Below, one piece after another: positions 1-9,931 of a stretch of 32,238 bases of DNA; within the stretch, counting starts at the first letter, position 1, and each line of letters begins with the position of its first letter. The translations under genes and the position numbers were made by a program. The DNA comes from Mycobacterium sp. (lineage in GTDB: Bacteria; Actinomycetota; Actinomycetes; Mycobacteriales; Mycobacteriaceae). The stretch covers positions 1-32,238 of the forward strand of contig JAHFVD010000084.1 of the NCBI GenBank assembly GCA_023264735.1, written 5' to 3'. The notes below the pieces were generated by a model. That model searched no databases. It was not told where the DNA came from and saw nothing but the letters and a program-made list of their open reading frames with translations.

Positions 1-3000
1 CGGCGGCGCGGGTGCCGGTGCGGGCGCGGGCGTGCTCGTCACCGGCGCAGGTGCGTACAGCGCCGGCGCACTGGCCGCGGACACAGGCGCTGATCCCCGC
101 CGTCCCGAGACCAGGGCGAGCAGATCACCGCGCGATTTCAGGAACGACGTGTGAGCCTGGGCCTGCCGCTCGAGGAACGCCGAATGCGCATCGCTCACCG
201 CGGCAACCAGATTCAGCGCTGCGGCCGTCTGATCGCTGACCGCTGCGGCTGCAGGGGCGCCCGGCCTGGCGACGGCAGTTCTGGTGTCCGGGACGGTATG
301 GACGACGACCTCCTGGGCGACGACCAGCGGTGCGGGATGGACCGGCGCGGGCGGCATGACTTGAACACTTCCGTGGTCCACTTCTGGCATCGGCATGGGA
401 GCACTCTCGATCCGGGACGCCTCCGGCGTCGAAACGTTCTTGGCCGCCTCGGGGGTCGAGACGATATCCGGCCAATGGGCGGCCAGTGTCAGCGTGCGGG
501 TGTTCTCCGACGGCGCCGCCTGACCCTGTTCACGCAGTTGCTGAATGCGCGCGTCGAATGCGGCGATATCGACCGAAAGCCCGTGCGCCCATAGCTTGCC
601 AACACTTTCGGCCAGCGCACGCAGCCCGCGGCGTTCCTGGGGGTCCAGGGCGACGGCCAGATGTGGGCGATCGCCAAGGATTTTCGAGACCGCTCCGGTC
701 AGGATGGCGCGGGGCCCGTGCTCGACGAAGACGCGGACGCCGTCCTCCCACGCTTGCAGCACCGTCGCGGGGAAGTCGATCGGCTCGAGGGCTTGCCGCG
801 TCAGCGACTCCGCAGCTGCTTCCCGGGTCGGCACATAGGCACGGTTGACGGCGTTGGTGTAGAACCGGATGTCCGGCACCTCGTGCGTCTCCCGGGTGTG
901 GATCTTGCGCCAGGTATCGGCGAAGGGCGCCATCGCTTCGCAGTGGATGACCATGTCCAGACCAAGGGGAATCGCGGTCGCACCCGGGACGGCGTCGATC
1001 ACCCGTCGGCACGCCGCGGGATCCCCGCCGATCACGCAATCATCCGGTGCTTGAACGATGGTCATGTATGCGCGCGGCTCGATGGCCAGCGCCGCGTCGA
1101 CCAAGGGCCGGGGTGCGGTGATGCGCCAGCACTCCCACGGGGCCGGGTGGTCACCCAGTCCCCAGTCGGCCGCCGCCACCCGGCATTCTCCGGTCAGCTC
1201 GTCGCCGTACATCCCCGACGCCTCGATCTCATCGAGCATCGGTTCCAGATCGCTCCACACCCCGAAGGCCATCAGCGAGTTCGTCTCGCCCGACGAAAGA
1301 CCAATCGCAGCAGTGGGTTTGAGGCCCAGTACGGTCCGGGAGAACTCCGCCTGCGACTGGCAGACCAGAGCGCAACCGGTCAGCTGGGTGCGCGGGTCAA
1401 GCGTGGTGATCCCAGCCCCATGCAGAGCACGGGCCAGGTCGCCGACACCGGAGAAGCGTTCGGTGAGCGCGTCACCGATCTCGGGCCACGCGAACAACAG
1501 ATCACGTCCGGCACCCGGGTAGGCCGCCGCCGCACCGGTGAATGTGAATGCCAGTTCGCCGGTAATCGGGGCGTCGGCGAACGCGATGCCCGGGATGACC
1601 GGTGTCTCGCCACGTTCCAGGCGTTGCACGGCCTGCTGCCGAAGCGTGTCCACAGTCGACTGGTTGTCCCCCACCAACGAGCACCGCACCGGTCCGCTGC
1701 CACCCGGTTCGCCGCGTTGCATCCGGCTCAGCAGATCGGCTCGGTCACCACCGGCGTAGCGTTCCGATACCGGAACAACGCCGACAGCCAGCGGCTTCGG
1801 TGCGAAACCCGCCGCGGACACGGTTATCCCGTCGGCATGTCCGCCCAGTGCCTCGATCCATACCGCAGCAGTTGTGCCACCCGGGGCGGGCTGAGCACCG
1901 GCCTTGTCCACCCGAACCCGCGCTCGCACCGCCTCCGCGCGCGCCGCGATCTCCACCGCGGCACTGGCCGCGTGAGTGCGGCCGATCCGCTCGGCCGCGA
2001 AGTTCGGATCCGTTGCGATCGGCTCATCGTCGCTGTCGATGACGGCGATGATCTCGTCGCCCGCCGCTTCGGCATCGGCACGCCGCTTGAGGACGAAGGC
2101 CACGGCGGCATCGCCGTGCGCCACGCTGGTATCGGCGTCGAGTGCGTCTGCTGCTCGCGAATGCGCTGGCTCACAACACATATCGACAGCACCGGCGACA
2201 ACGGTGTCGAGTTCGCGATGCCGCAACGCCCGGATGCCGATCTGCAGCGCGGTGACCGCCGACAACTCCTCGGTGGAGACGGTGAAGCCGAACCCGCGGA
2301 AGTCGCGCTGCGCATGGATGCGGTTGGCGGGAATGTTCGGCATGGTTCCGATCACGCCGTCGGCGGTCAGTTTCGGGGCCGCCTCGTTGTTGGCCTCCAG
2401 CCACCGGTCGTTGTCGGTGTTCAGCACCCGCAACCGTTGCCGGGCGATGGTGGCATCGCAGCCCATGCCCACGAAGACACCGGTGCGCTCCGGATCGGTG
2501 GTCACGTTGTGCAGCGCCTGGCCCGCCGCGGCCAGCATCACGGTCTGCTGGCTGAGGCTCCCGGCGAGCTCGTTGGGCGGAAAGCCAAGTCCGGCAAGCT
2601 CAAGCGCGACGACATCGAGCGGGATGGGTTGCGCTTCTGGTCCGAACACCCGGCGGCGGAACGCGTCGGCATCGCGTGCGTCGCCGGTGACCACACCGAT
2701 TCCGCAAATCACGATCTCGTCAGTGGGCGGCTGTTTCCGGGTGACCGAACCGTTTGGGCCCCGGTAATTCTCGACGATCAGGTGCGCGTTGTTACCGCCG
2801 AAGCCGAAGTTGCTGACCGCGGCGCGCTTGACCGGGCCGTCCCACGGCGTTGGTGTGGTGACCAACGTGAACGGCGTACCGCCAATCTTGTCGGTCGGCT
2901 TCTCGCACAATGTCGGCGGAATGGTCGAGGCCTGCATGGCGGAGAGCACATTCACCAGGCTTGCCGCGCCGGACACCGTGATGGTGTGGCCCAGATTGCC

Positions 3001-4014
3001 TTTCAGTGCACCCAACTTCAGCGGGACGTCGCCGTAGGCGGCCGCAATGCTCTGCAGTTCGGTGGCGTCGCCCAGTGGCGTGCCGGTCGCGTGGCAGTCC
3101 ACATAGTCGATATCGGCAGGCGTCAGCCCGGCCTGCTCGAGTGCCGAGCTCATGGCGCGAGTCTGACCACCGACCGCGGGCGCCAAGAAGCCGCTCTGGC
3201 GGCCGTCGTTCGAGAGCCCAACGCCCAAGATCACGCCGAGGATGTGGTCACCGGCCCGTTCGGCGTCATCGAGACGTTTCAGCGCGACCAGGGCCGCACC
3301 CTGCGCGGGAACCAGGCCATCGGCATCCGCATGGAATGGACGGGACTGGCCCGTGGGGCTAAGTGCCTGCAGCGAGGTGAAACCCAGATGCAGGAACAGG
3401 TCGTCCGAGCCGTTGACACCGCCCGCGAGCATCAGGTCGGCATCGCCGTCGTGCAGTGCGTCGCACGCCAGTTTGATGGCGTAGAGCGATGATGCGCACG
3501 CCGCGTCGAGCGCGTAGACCGGGCCGTTCATCTCCATCGCTCCGGCAACCAGGTGCACCGGCAGCCCGGACGAGAAGCGGTTGCGTGGATCGTCGTTGCC
3601 TTCGCCCGTCCACACCGCCTCGACGAACGCGGTGCCCATCGTGCTCGGATACGACAGATTGCCGACGATCAGGCCGGTCCGAGGTGCGGCGACCGGCCCG
3701 CCCAGCGCCTGCTGCGCGCACTGGGCCAGCCAGGCAACGATCGGATCCAGCTGGTCGAGATCGGGGATCCGCGAGGCGAATTGGGTCAGGTCGAAGGACG
3801 TCTCGACGTAGCCACCGGTGGCAGATGAAACCCGCAGCCCTTGCTTGTCGCTGGCCGACAACTTACCGGGATCCACCCCGCGCCACCGATCGCGCGGGGT
3901 GGGCGTCAGCAGGCAGCGTCCGCCCAGGGAGGCGTCGAACAGCTCCTCGGGCGTGGTGACACCCGGCAGTAGACAACTGCGTCCGACGATCGCGACGGGG
4001 TCGAACCCGCTCAC
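1..4014 (-). CDS. pfaC: PfaC-type polyketide/PUFA synthase subunit, KS-CLF-AT (partial, runs off left edge)
   Basis: The first 1338 residues are visible; the 3' part lies outside the window. Domains in order: a condensing ketosynthase (about residues 5-420) with active-site Cys173 in DAACASSL and His308 and His343 in CHATG and NLGHT; a second ketosynthase fold (about 430-735) in which the active-site segment reads VSTEELSA, so the Cys is replaced by Glu, as expected for a chain-length-factor-like domain; and an acyltransferase (about 820-1115) with GLSSGE (Ser907) and an IHCE segment in place of the usual AFHS. A Pro/Ala-rich linker with a helical FLERQ...FLKS segment follows. KS-CLF-AT is the PfaC/Pfa3 order, so dehydratase domains would be expected beyond the edge. 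The GTG start overlaps the upstream TGA by four bases (GTGA), implying translational coupling. Family and layout are clear; the product is unknown. Confidence 0.85.
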   Translation of the reverse strand, partial: MSGFDPVAIVGRSCLLPGVTTPEELFDASLGGRCLLTPTPRDRWRGVDPGKLSASDKQGLRVSSATGGYVETSFDLTQFASRIPDLDQLDPIVAWLAQCAQQALGGPVAAPRTGLIVGNLSYPSTMGTAFVEAVWTGEGNDDPRNRFSSGLPVHLVAGAMEMNGPVYALDAACASSLYAIKLACDALHDGDADLMLAGGVNGSDDLFLHLGFTSLQALSPTGQSRPFHADADGLVPAQGAALVALKRLDDAERAGDHILGVILGVGLSNDGRQSGFLAPAVGGQTRAMSSALEQAGLTPADIDYVDCHATGTPLGDATELQSIAAAYGDVPLKLGALKGNLGHTITVSGAASLVNVLSAMQASTIPPTLCEKPTDKIGGTPFTLVTTPTPWDGPVKRAAVSNFGFGGNNAHLIVENYRGPNGSVTRKQPPTDEIVICGIGVVTGDARDADAFRRRVFGPEAQPIPLDVVALELAGLGFPPNELAGSLSQQTVMLAAAGQALHNVTTDPERTGVFVGMGCDATIARQRLRVLNTDNDRWLEANNEAAPKLTADGVIGTMPNIPANRIHAQRDFRGFGFTVSTEELSAVTALQIGIRALRHRELDTVVAGAVDMCCEPAHSRAADALDADTSVAHGDAAVAFVLKRRADAEAAGDEIIAVIDSDDEPIATDPNFAAERIGRTHAASAAVEIAARAEAVRARVRVDKAGAQPAPGGTTAAVWIEALGGHADGITVSAAGFAPKPLAVGVVPVSERYAGGDRADLLSRMQRGEPGGSGPVRCSLVGDNQSTVDTLRQQAVQRLERGETPVIPGIAFADAPITGELAFTFTGAAAAYPGAGRDLLFAWPEIGDALTERFSGVGDLARALHGAGITTLDPRTQLTGCALVCQSQAEFSRTVLGLKPTAAIGLSSGETNSLMAFGVWSDLEPMLDEIEASGMYGDELTGECRVAAADWGLGDHPAPWECWRITAPRPLVDAALAIEPRAYMTIVQAPDDCVIGGDPAACRRVIDAVPGATAIPLGLDMVIHCEAMAPFADTWRKIHTRETHEVPDIRFYTNAVNRAYVPTREAAAESLTRQALEPIDFPATVLQAWEDGVRVFVEHGPRAILTGAVSKILGDRPHLAVALDPQERRGLRALAESVGKLWAHGLSVDIAAFDARIQQLREQGQAAPSENTRTLTLAAHWPDIVSTPEAAKNVSTPEASRIESAPMPMPEVDHGSVQVMPPAPVHPAPLVVAQEVVVHTVPDTRTAVARPGAPAAAAVSDQTAAALNLVAAVSDAHSAFLERQAQAHTSFLKSRGDLLALVSGRRGSAPVSAASAPALYAPAPVTSTPAPAPAPAPP

Positions 4015-7000
4015 GCCGACGTATCCGCGGCGTTGCCCGCAGCGTAGAACTCCACACCCTCGAGCGTTGCGACGAGCGCACCGTCGGAGGTCTCGTACGC
4101 GATATCGAAGTCGACCCGCTTGTCGTTCACCGGGTGCGCGGCCAGCCGGCAGCGCCCGATAATTCCGTCACCGAACGCGCGGTGCAGCACAACACGGCCG
4201 ATCCGTATCGGCAGCACCAGGGGACGTCCCTGGGCGCTCGCCCACACGATGCCGAGCTGCAGCCCACCGTCGATGCTGGCGGCATCGATCGCCCAGCCGT
4301 TCTGCGGCCAGTCGAGTTCGTCCAGGCTCTTGAGAGTCGCTGTGCCACCGGCAGTTCCGAAGGTCTCGAGTTGCTCGATGACGGCAAACTGCGGCCCGTG
4401 GAACAGTGCGCCTGCGTAGGCCTCGTCGATACCCAGCGGCCAAGCCGATCCCGAGACCTGCGGAACCGACTGTTCCGGCGAGGTAACGGCCGCGGTGTCC
4501 ACCGTGGCGCGGTAACGCGCCCGCCCATCGGCATCACTGATCGAGACGGCGTACGACGTGCCGGCCGGTTCGAAATCGATGGTGAGAGATTGCCGTTCAC
4601 CTTCGGCGAAGGTGACACCCGACAGCACCTGGAAGTCACGGACCACCGGGCACGCATCAGCGACCAGCCCACGCGCCGCGCGCAGGATCGCGTCCAGCGC
4701 GATCACCACCGGCACCACTACCCGGCCGCGGACCTGGTGATCGGTCAGCACCGGTAGGTTTTCGGTCGACACATCCCAGTCCAGGCGCGTCGCGCGAAGC
4801 CGCGGCTCGGCGGGTGCGGCCACCACGACCGCGCTTGCCGACGAACGGCACAACGCGTGCTCGGCGAAGAACTGTGCACCCTCGGCGATCGGGATGACAC
4901 CGACGCCACCGGCGAGGAACCGGCTCTTCAGAGTCGCGTCGACCATCCCGCCGTCCCACGGTCCCCACCCGAAGGCGCGAACCACGCACTCGCCGTTGCG
5001 GCGTGCGGACTCACGGGCCGCGATGGCCTCCAGTGCCGCGTTGGCCGATGCGTACGCGGCCTGCCCGGGATTCCCGGCCCGCGCCGCGATCGAGGAGAAC
5101 AGCGAAATGAAGCGCAGTTCGTCGGTCGACGTCGCATCCAGCAGTGCTTCTGCACCAATCAGTTTGGTGGTGAACACCTTGACGAACCCATCGTCGTCGA
5201 GGTCTTCCAGTCGCTTGTCCGCCAGCACGCCGGCACCATGGACCACACCGACGATCGGCCCGAAGTTCTGCCGAACCTCGTCCAGCACACCGCGCAGGGC
5301 GGCTTCGTCGGTGATGCTCGCGGCGAAGTAGCGCGCCGGGGTTCCCTGATTCTCGGCAGACGCCAGCGTCGTGCGGACTTCCCGCGAAGCCAGCAGGCTT
5401 TCGGCTTGTGCCCGAGCCTGCGGCAGACTCAGCTGCTCGCCACGAGCCCGCGCCGACGCCGCCAGCGCGGTGGCGATCTCGGCGGCGGTGACGCCCGACG
5501 GCTCGTCTGCAGTGACCTCACGCAGCGGCGTGCGGCCGAGAAGCGCCAGCCGCAGACCGTGCTGCTTGGCCAGCGCCAGCGCCGACTCCGCCGTCACACC
5601 GCGCGCACCACCGGTGACCACGACCACGCCGCCCGGGGCAACGCTGATCGTCTCACCCTCCCCGACCGAGGATTCGATGTCGTCGACGGCAACCAGCCGG
5701 GTGCCGTCAGCGCGCAGGGCGACCTCGATACCGCTGCCGCCTTCCAGCAGCTCAGCCGTCAGCCGTTCGGCGTCGAGGGTTTCCATATCGACGGCCCGCA
5801 CCGAGGCGCCTGCCCATTCCCAGCCGGCGGTTTTGACCAGGCTCGCGACTCCGACCGGTACGTCCGCAGCGACGAACCGGGCACCCGTCGACTGCACGGT
5901 GACGAAAAGCCGTGTTCGCGCAGTGCTCTTGGCGACGCTGCGCGCGGCGTGGAATGCGCGCACATGCACCGCGACACAGTCTTCGGGTGTGCGGGCCGGC
6001 GCCAGCGCGGCCAGGCTGATGACAGCACCCGCTTCGGCGGGCGCCTCGTCCACAGCCTGTGCCTGGAGCCCACGGGCAGTCAACGCACGCTCGAGGGCGT
6101 CGGCGAAGGCCGGGTCTTCACGGGTGATGAAGACGACACCGTCGCGCAGGCCTGCCATCGCCAACCCGCTGGGCGGCGCGGCCCGAAGCTCGGCCTCGGT
6201 GCAGGACAGGCCGACCAGCGCCGCCGGAGCCGACTGCTGCACTGCGGCAGCCTGCTCGGTGCGACCGCCGGCGGCGAAGCCGGAGACGGTGTCGACGACG
6301 TCCTGCAGGGTGCGCAGGTTGGCCAGCTCTGAGGCCGGGATCTCGGGTGCACCAGGGAACTTCGCCTGCAACGCCGCCAAGATCTCGACCTGCTTGATCG
6401 AATCAATCCCCAGCTCGGCCTCCATCTCCATGCCCAACCCGAGCATGTCAACCGGATAACCCGTCTTCTCCGAAACAATCGACAACACAACATCACCCGC
6501 AGACACCGACGGGGCGGCGGGCGCGGCGGCGGGCGCCGGGGCAACAGCCGCAGGTGCGACCACTGACACCGGAGCGATCGGCGCGGCGACCGGGACTGGC
6601 GCGACAACGGGGGCGGGCGCGACCGGGGCGACAGCCACCGGCGGTGCGATGACCGGCGGTGCGGCGACCGGAGCCAGAACCTGTTGTGGCGCAACACTCG
6701 CCAACGCCCGTGGTGCCTGCGCAACGGCCGCCGGGTCGCCGACGATCTGCGCCATCATCTGCGTGGACATATCCAGGAACGCCTGGTGGCTCTGCGTCAC
6801 CACGTCCATATAGCGCTGATGCTGCTCGGCGGTCTCCTTCTGGATGCTGTCGATGATGCTCCAGACATCGCCGGACAGCGGCGCCTCAACAACCTCGGCC
6901 TGTACCTCCGCCTGCTGCTGGTGTACCACCGGCGCCTGCTGGTGAACCACCTGCGCCTGCTGTTGGACTACCGGCGCCTGCACCTGCGCCACCGGCGCGG

Positions 7001-9923
7001 GTGCGTGAACGGCGGGCGCCTCCATCCGCTGAACGGCCGGAGCCGGTGCAGGTGCGGCTGCCACAGCCGACGGCGCGCTCTGCACACTCACCCGGGTGCG
7101 CTTCGGCGTGATCGTCGCCTTACCGTCCACGGGCGGGTAAGGCTTGCCGAGGTTGGCTCCCCCGACCTTGACTGCGTGTTTCGGCGCTACGACGAACTTC
7201 TCCGGCTCTTCGTAATGATCGAAGAGAGCAACGAGATCCAATGCCACACCGTCGGCCGCCAACGCGGCCAGCCCGCGATGCCAACCGCGGAGCCCGTCAG
7301 CCTTCGGGTCATCGAGGGCCACCGCGACATGCGCCGACGAGTCCAGGATCTTTCCGACCAGTCCGGTCAGCACCCGGCCAGGACCGACCTCGATGAAGCG
7401 CGTCACCCCGTCGCGGGCCATCGCCTCGATCATTTCGCGGAACCGCACCACCTGCTGAACCTGATCGCCCAGTTGCACGGCGACATCCTCGGTGTACTGC
7501 TGCGCCGTGGCATTCGCGTAGACCGGGAAGTTCGGCTGCCCGATCTTCAGCGTCTTCAGGTACGCCGTCAGCGGCGCGCTACTCGCGGCCACGATCTCCG
7601 AGTGGAATGCGGAGGCGACAGGCAGGCGAACCGCTGTCCAGCCCTTCGCTTTTGCCGCGGTCTGCGCCCACGCGATATCGGAGTCATAACCAGCCAGCAC
7701 CACCTGGGTGGGGGCATTGTCGTTGGCGATGACCAGCGATCCCGCCTCGTCGGTATCCAGCAGCGCCCGCACATCGGCGGCGGTCGCCGAGACCGCCAGC
7801 ATCGCGCCATCCTTGCCCTGGCCCGCTTCGTTCATCAGCGTGCCGCGGGTGCGAGCCGTCTCGACGAGACGCTCGGTCGGCAGCACTCCGGCGGCCGCCA
7901 GCGCGGTCACCTCACCGAAGCTGTGACCGGCGGCCGCCGTCGCGCTCACGCCGAGGACGTCGAGCAGCGCAAGCTGCGCGAGGCTGGTCGCGGCGATGGC
8001 CGGCTGAGCGTTGGCCATCGCGGTGAGCTCTTTCTTCTGCGCATCCGCCGCGGACGCGTCGAAGACCGGCTCCGGGAAAACCACGCCGGGCAGATCGGTC
8101 AGATCACCCTCGAGCCCGTCCCACACCGCGAGCGCTTCGGGGAAGCTGAGTGCGAGGTCGCCACCCATCCCGACGTACTGGCTGCCCTGGCCGGGGAACA
8201 GGAATGCCGTCTTGCCTTCTCGGGCCGGCCCGAAGCCGACGGTGATATTGGCGTCCTTGAGCTCGGCGGTCTTGCCGTCGGCCAGCGCAGTGCGCAGCCG
8301 TTCGGCAACTGCTCCAAGCGATTCCGCATCCGTGGCCACCAGAGCAGCGCGCGCGGGCTGCGAGGCGTCGAACTCTTCGGCAGCCTCGAAAGCAATGCGG
8401 GCCAGGCTCTCTCCGGAACGCGCGGCGGCGGCGATGCCCGCGGCCCGCTTCTGCAGATCAGCCTCGGACGGCGCACTGAGCACCACGAGTTCACTGGGCA
8501 GTGCTCGCAGCCGCTTGGCGCGGTGCTCGCCCTGGTACTCCTCCAGCGTCACGTGGAAGTTGCTGCCGCCGAAGCCGAATGAGCTAACCGACGCGCGACG
8601 CGGCTGGTCGCTCTTGCGCACCCAGGGCCGAGTCTGCGCATTGACGTAGAACGGCGTCTCCTCCATCCCCATCGCGGGGTTGGGGCGATCGACCTTGAGA
8701 GTACCGGGCAGTGTCGAATGCTGCAGTGCAAGAACGGCTTTGATGAGTCCGGCAGCGCCTGCCGCCGCCTTGGTATGGCCGATCTGAGACTTCACCGAGC
8801 CGAGTGCGATTCGCGCCGAGCTATCGGTGAATACCGACTTCAGCCCGGCGAATTCAGCAACATCGCCCGCCTTGGTCGCGGTGCCGTGCGCCTCGATGAG
8901 TTCGACCGTCGACGGGTCGTACCCGGCCCGCTCGTAGGCGCGGCGCAGCGCCTTGGCCTGCCCTTCGGACCGCGGCGCGTAGACACTGGACGCGCGCCCG
9001 TCGGAGGAGGAGCCCAGGCCACGAATGACCGCGTGGATCTGGTCCCCGTCACGCTCGGCATCGGCGAGGCGCTTGAGGGCGACCATGCCGACGCCTTCAC
9101 CGATGATCGTGCCGTCAGCGCCATCGGAGAACGGCCGGCAGTCACCGGTCGGCGAGAATGCCGGCGTCTTGGAGAAGCACATGTACATCATCACGTCGTT
9201 CAGAGCGTCGACGCCGCCGGTCAGCACCACATCCGACTCGCGAAGATACAGCCTGTGCAATGCCGACTGCAGCGCAGCAAGTGAACTGCCGCAGGCGGCA
9301 TCGGTGACGAAGTTGGCCCCGCCGAGATTGAGGCGGTTGGCGACGCGACCGGCGATAACGTTACCGAGGAGACCGGGAAATGTGCTTTCCTGCCATGGCA
9401 CATAGTGATCCGCGATGTCCTGGCAGATCTCGTCTGCTTCGCCCTCCGCCAAACCATTTTCCAGCATCGCTTTACGCCAGATCGGCCGTTGCATTCGCGA
9501 ACCCATCTGCACAACGAGCTCAGTGGTCGAGGCAACCCCGATCACCACGTCCACGCGGTCCAGGTCGACTTCCTTACCGTCGCGCTGAACTTCGTCAAGG
9601 AGCTGCTTGGCCGCGATCAACGCGAGGATCTGTCCGGTGTCCGTGGACGGTAATGCGTTGGGCGGCAACCCGAATTTGACCGGGTCGAAGTTCACCGGGT
9701 CGATGAAGCCGCCCCGCTTACAGTAGGTCTTGTCCGGCGCCTTGGGGTCGGCGTCGTAGTAGTCCTCGATCAGCCAGTGCGAGGGCGGTACCTCGCTGAT
9801 GGCGTCACGGCCAGCGGTGATGGTGCGCCAGAAGCCGGTGAGCCCCGACTCGCCCGGGTAGATCGCCGACATGGCGACCACCGCGATCGGAGTGGCAGTG
9901 GGCTGGTGCGTGTTGTGAGTCAA
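4011..9923 (-). CDS. pfaA: PfaA-type polyketide/PUFA synthase, KS-AT-ACP-KR-DH
   Basis: A 1970-residue iterative type I synthase. Ketosynthase, about residues 10-465: Cys211 in TDAACGSSL, His346 in EAHGTAT, His383 in IGHTK. Malonyl-type acyltransferase, about 570-860: GHSFGE with Ser668, AFHS with His774. A Gln/Pro/Ala-rich linker (950-1140) precedes one acyl carrier protein (1141-1215) with Ser1175 in LGIDSIKQVE. Ketoreductase, about 1430-1700: NADP motif GGARGVT and catalytic Ser1611, Tyr1624, Asn1628. A C-terminal hot-dog dehydratase (1720-1960) has His1729 in HxxxGxxxxP and Asp1885 in DGGLQ. The order is that of PfaA/Pfa2, but those proteins normally carry several tandem ACPs. The start is TTG, eight bases after the pfaD stop; an AAGGG overlapping that stop serves as ribosome binding site, and the KS core (PIAVVAMSA) begins at residue 12, so no later start fits. 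Confidence 0.9.
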   Translation of the reverse strand: MTHNTHQPTATPIAVVAMSAIYPGESGLTGFWRTITAGRDAISEVPPSHWLIEDYYDADPKAPDKTYCKRGGFIDPVNFDPVKFGLPPNALPSTDTGQILALIAAKQLLDEVQRDGKEVDLDRVDVVIGVASTTELVVQMGSRMQRPIWRKAMLENGLAEGEADEICQDIADHYVPWQESTFPGLLGNVIAGRVANRLNLGGANFVTDAACGSSLAALQSALHRLYLRESDVVLTGGVDALNDVMMYMCFSKTPAFSPTGDCRPFSDGADGTIIGEGVGMVALKRLADAERDGDQIHAVIRGLGSSSDGRASSVYAPRSEGQAKALRRAYERAGYDPSTVELIEAHGTATKAGDVAEFAGLKSVFTDSSARIALGSVKSQIGHTKAAAGAAGLIKAVLALQHSTLPGTLKVDRPNPAMGMEETPFYVNAQTRPWVRKSDQPRRASVSSFGFGGSNFHVTLEEYQGEHRAKRLRALPSELVVLSAPSEADLQKRAAGIAAAARSGESLARIAFEAAEEFDASQPARAALVATDAESLGAVAERLRTALADGKTAELKDANITVGFGPAREGKTAFLFPGQGSQYVGMGGDLALSFPEALAVWDGLEGDLTDLPGVVFPEPVFDASAADAQKKELTAMANAQPAIAATSLAQLALLDVLGVSATAAAGHSFGEVTALAAAGVLPTERLVETARTRGTLMNEAGQGKDGAMLAVSATAADVRALLDTDEAGSLVIANDNAPTQVVLAGYDSDIAWAQTAAKAKGWTAVRLPVASAFHSEIVAASSAPLTAYLKTLKIGQPNFPVYANATAQQYTEDVAVQLGDQVQQVVRFREMIEAMARDGVTRFIEVGPGRVLTGLVGKILDSSAHVAVALDDPKADGLRGWHRGLAALAADGVALDLVALFDHYEEPEKFVVAPKHAVKVGGANLGKPYPPVDGKATITPKRTRVSVQSAPSAVAAAPAPAPAVQRMEAPAVHAPAPVAQVQAPVVQQQAQVVHQQAPVVHQQQAEVQAEVVEAPLSGDVWSIIDSIQKETAEQHQRYMDVVTQSHQAFLDMSTQMMAQIVGDPAAVAQAPRALASVAPQQVLAPVAAPPVIAPPVAVAPVAPAPVVAPVPVAAPIAPVSVVAPAAVAPAPAAAPAAPSVSAGDVVLSIVSEKTGYPVDMLGLGMEMEAELGIDSIKQVEILAALQAKFPGAPEIPASELANLRTLQDVVDTVSGFAAGGRTEQAAAVQQSAPAALVGLSCTEAELRAAPPSGLAMAGLRDGVVFITREDPAFADALERALTARGLQAQAVDEAPAEAGAVISLAALAPARTPEDCVAVHVRAFHAARSVAKSTARTRLFVTVQSTGARFVAADVPVGVASLVKTAGWEWAGASVRAVDMETLDAERLTAELLEGGSGIEVALRADGTRLVAVDDIESSVGEGETISVAPGGVVVVTGGARGVTAESALALAKQHGLRLALLGRTPLREVTADEPSGVTAAEIATALAASARARGEQLSLPQARAQAESLLASREVRTTLASAENQGTPARYFAASITDEAALRGVLDEVRQNFGPIVGVVHGAGVLADKRLEDLDDDGFVKVFTTKLIGAEALLDATSTDELRFISLFSSIAARAGNPGQAAYASANAALEAIAARESARRNGECVVRAFGWGPWDGGMVDATLKSRFLAGGVGVIPIAEGAQFFAEHALCRSSASAVVVAAPAEPRLRATRLDWDVSTENLPVLTDHQVRGRVVVPVVIALDAILRAARGLVADACPVVRDFQVLSGVTFAEGERQSLTIDFEPAGTSYAVSISDADGRARYRATVDTAAVTSPEQSVPQVSGSAWPLGIDEAYAGALFHGPQFAVIEQLETFGTAGGTATLKSLDELDWPQNGWAIDAASIDGGLQLGIVWASAQGRPLVLPIRIGRVVLHRAFGDGIIGRCRLAAHPVNDKRVDFDIAYETSDGALVATLEGVEFYAAGNAADTSA

Positions 9924-9931
9924 GGTAACCC

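Noticed and set aside
661..3492. Long plus-strand open frame of 943 codons
   Set aside because: It is antisense to the KS-CLF-AT gene, whose minus-strand frame carries all the catalytic motifs; the plus frame is Arg/Gly/His-rich and shows no family. Long antisense frames are normal in high-GC DNA.
6890..7020. Tandem DNA repeat in the Gln/Val/His-rich linker of the PfaA-type protein
   Set aside because: The CTGCTGGTG-like units are irregular and encode an ordinary flexible linker before the ACP; not a CRISPR or mobile element.
4857..8582. Plus-strand open frames of 491 and 632 codons
   Set aside because: Both are antisense to the KS-AT-ACP-KR-DH gene and have the composition of shadow frames, with no domain or ribosome binding site.
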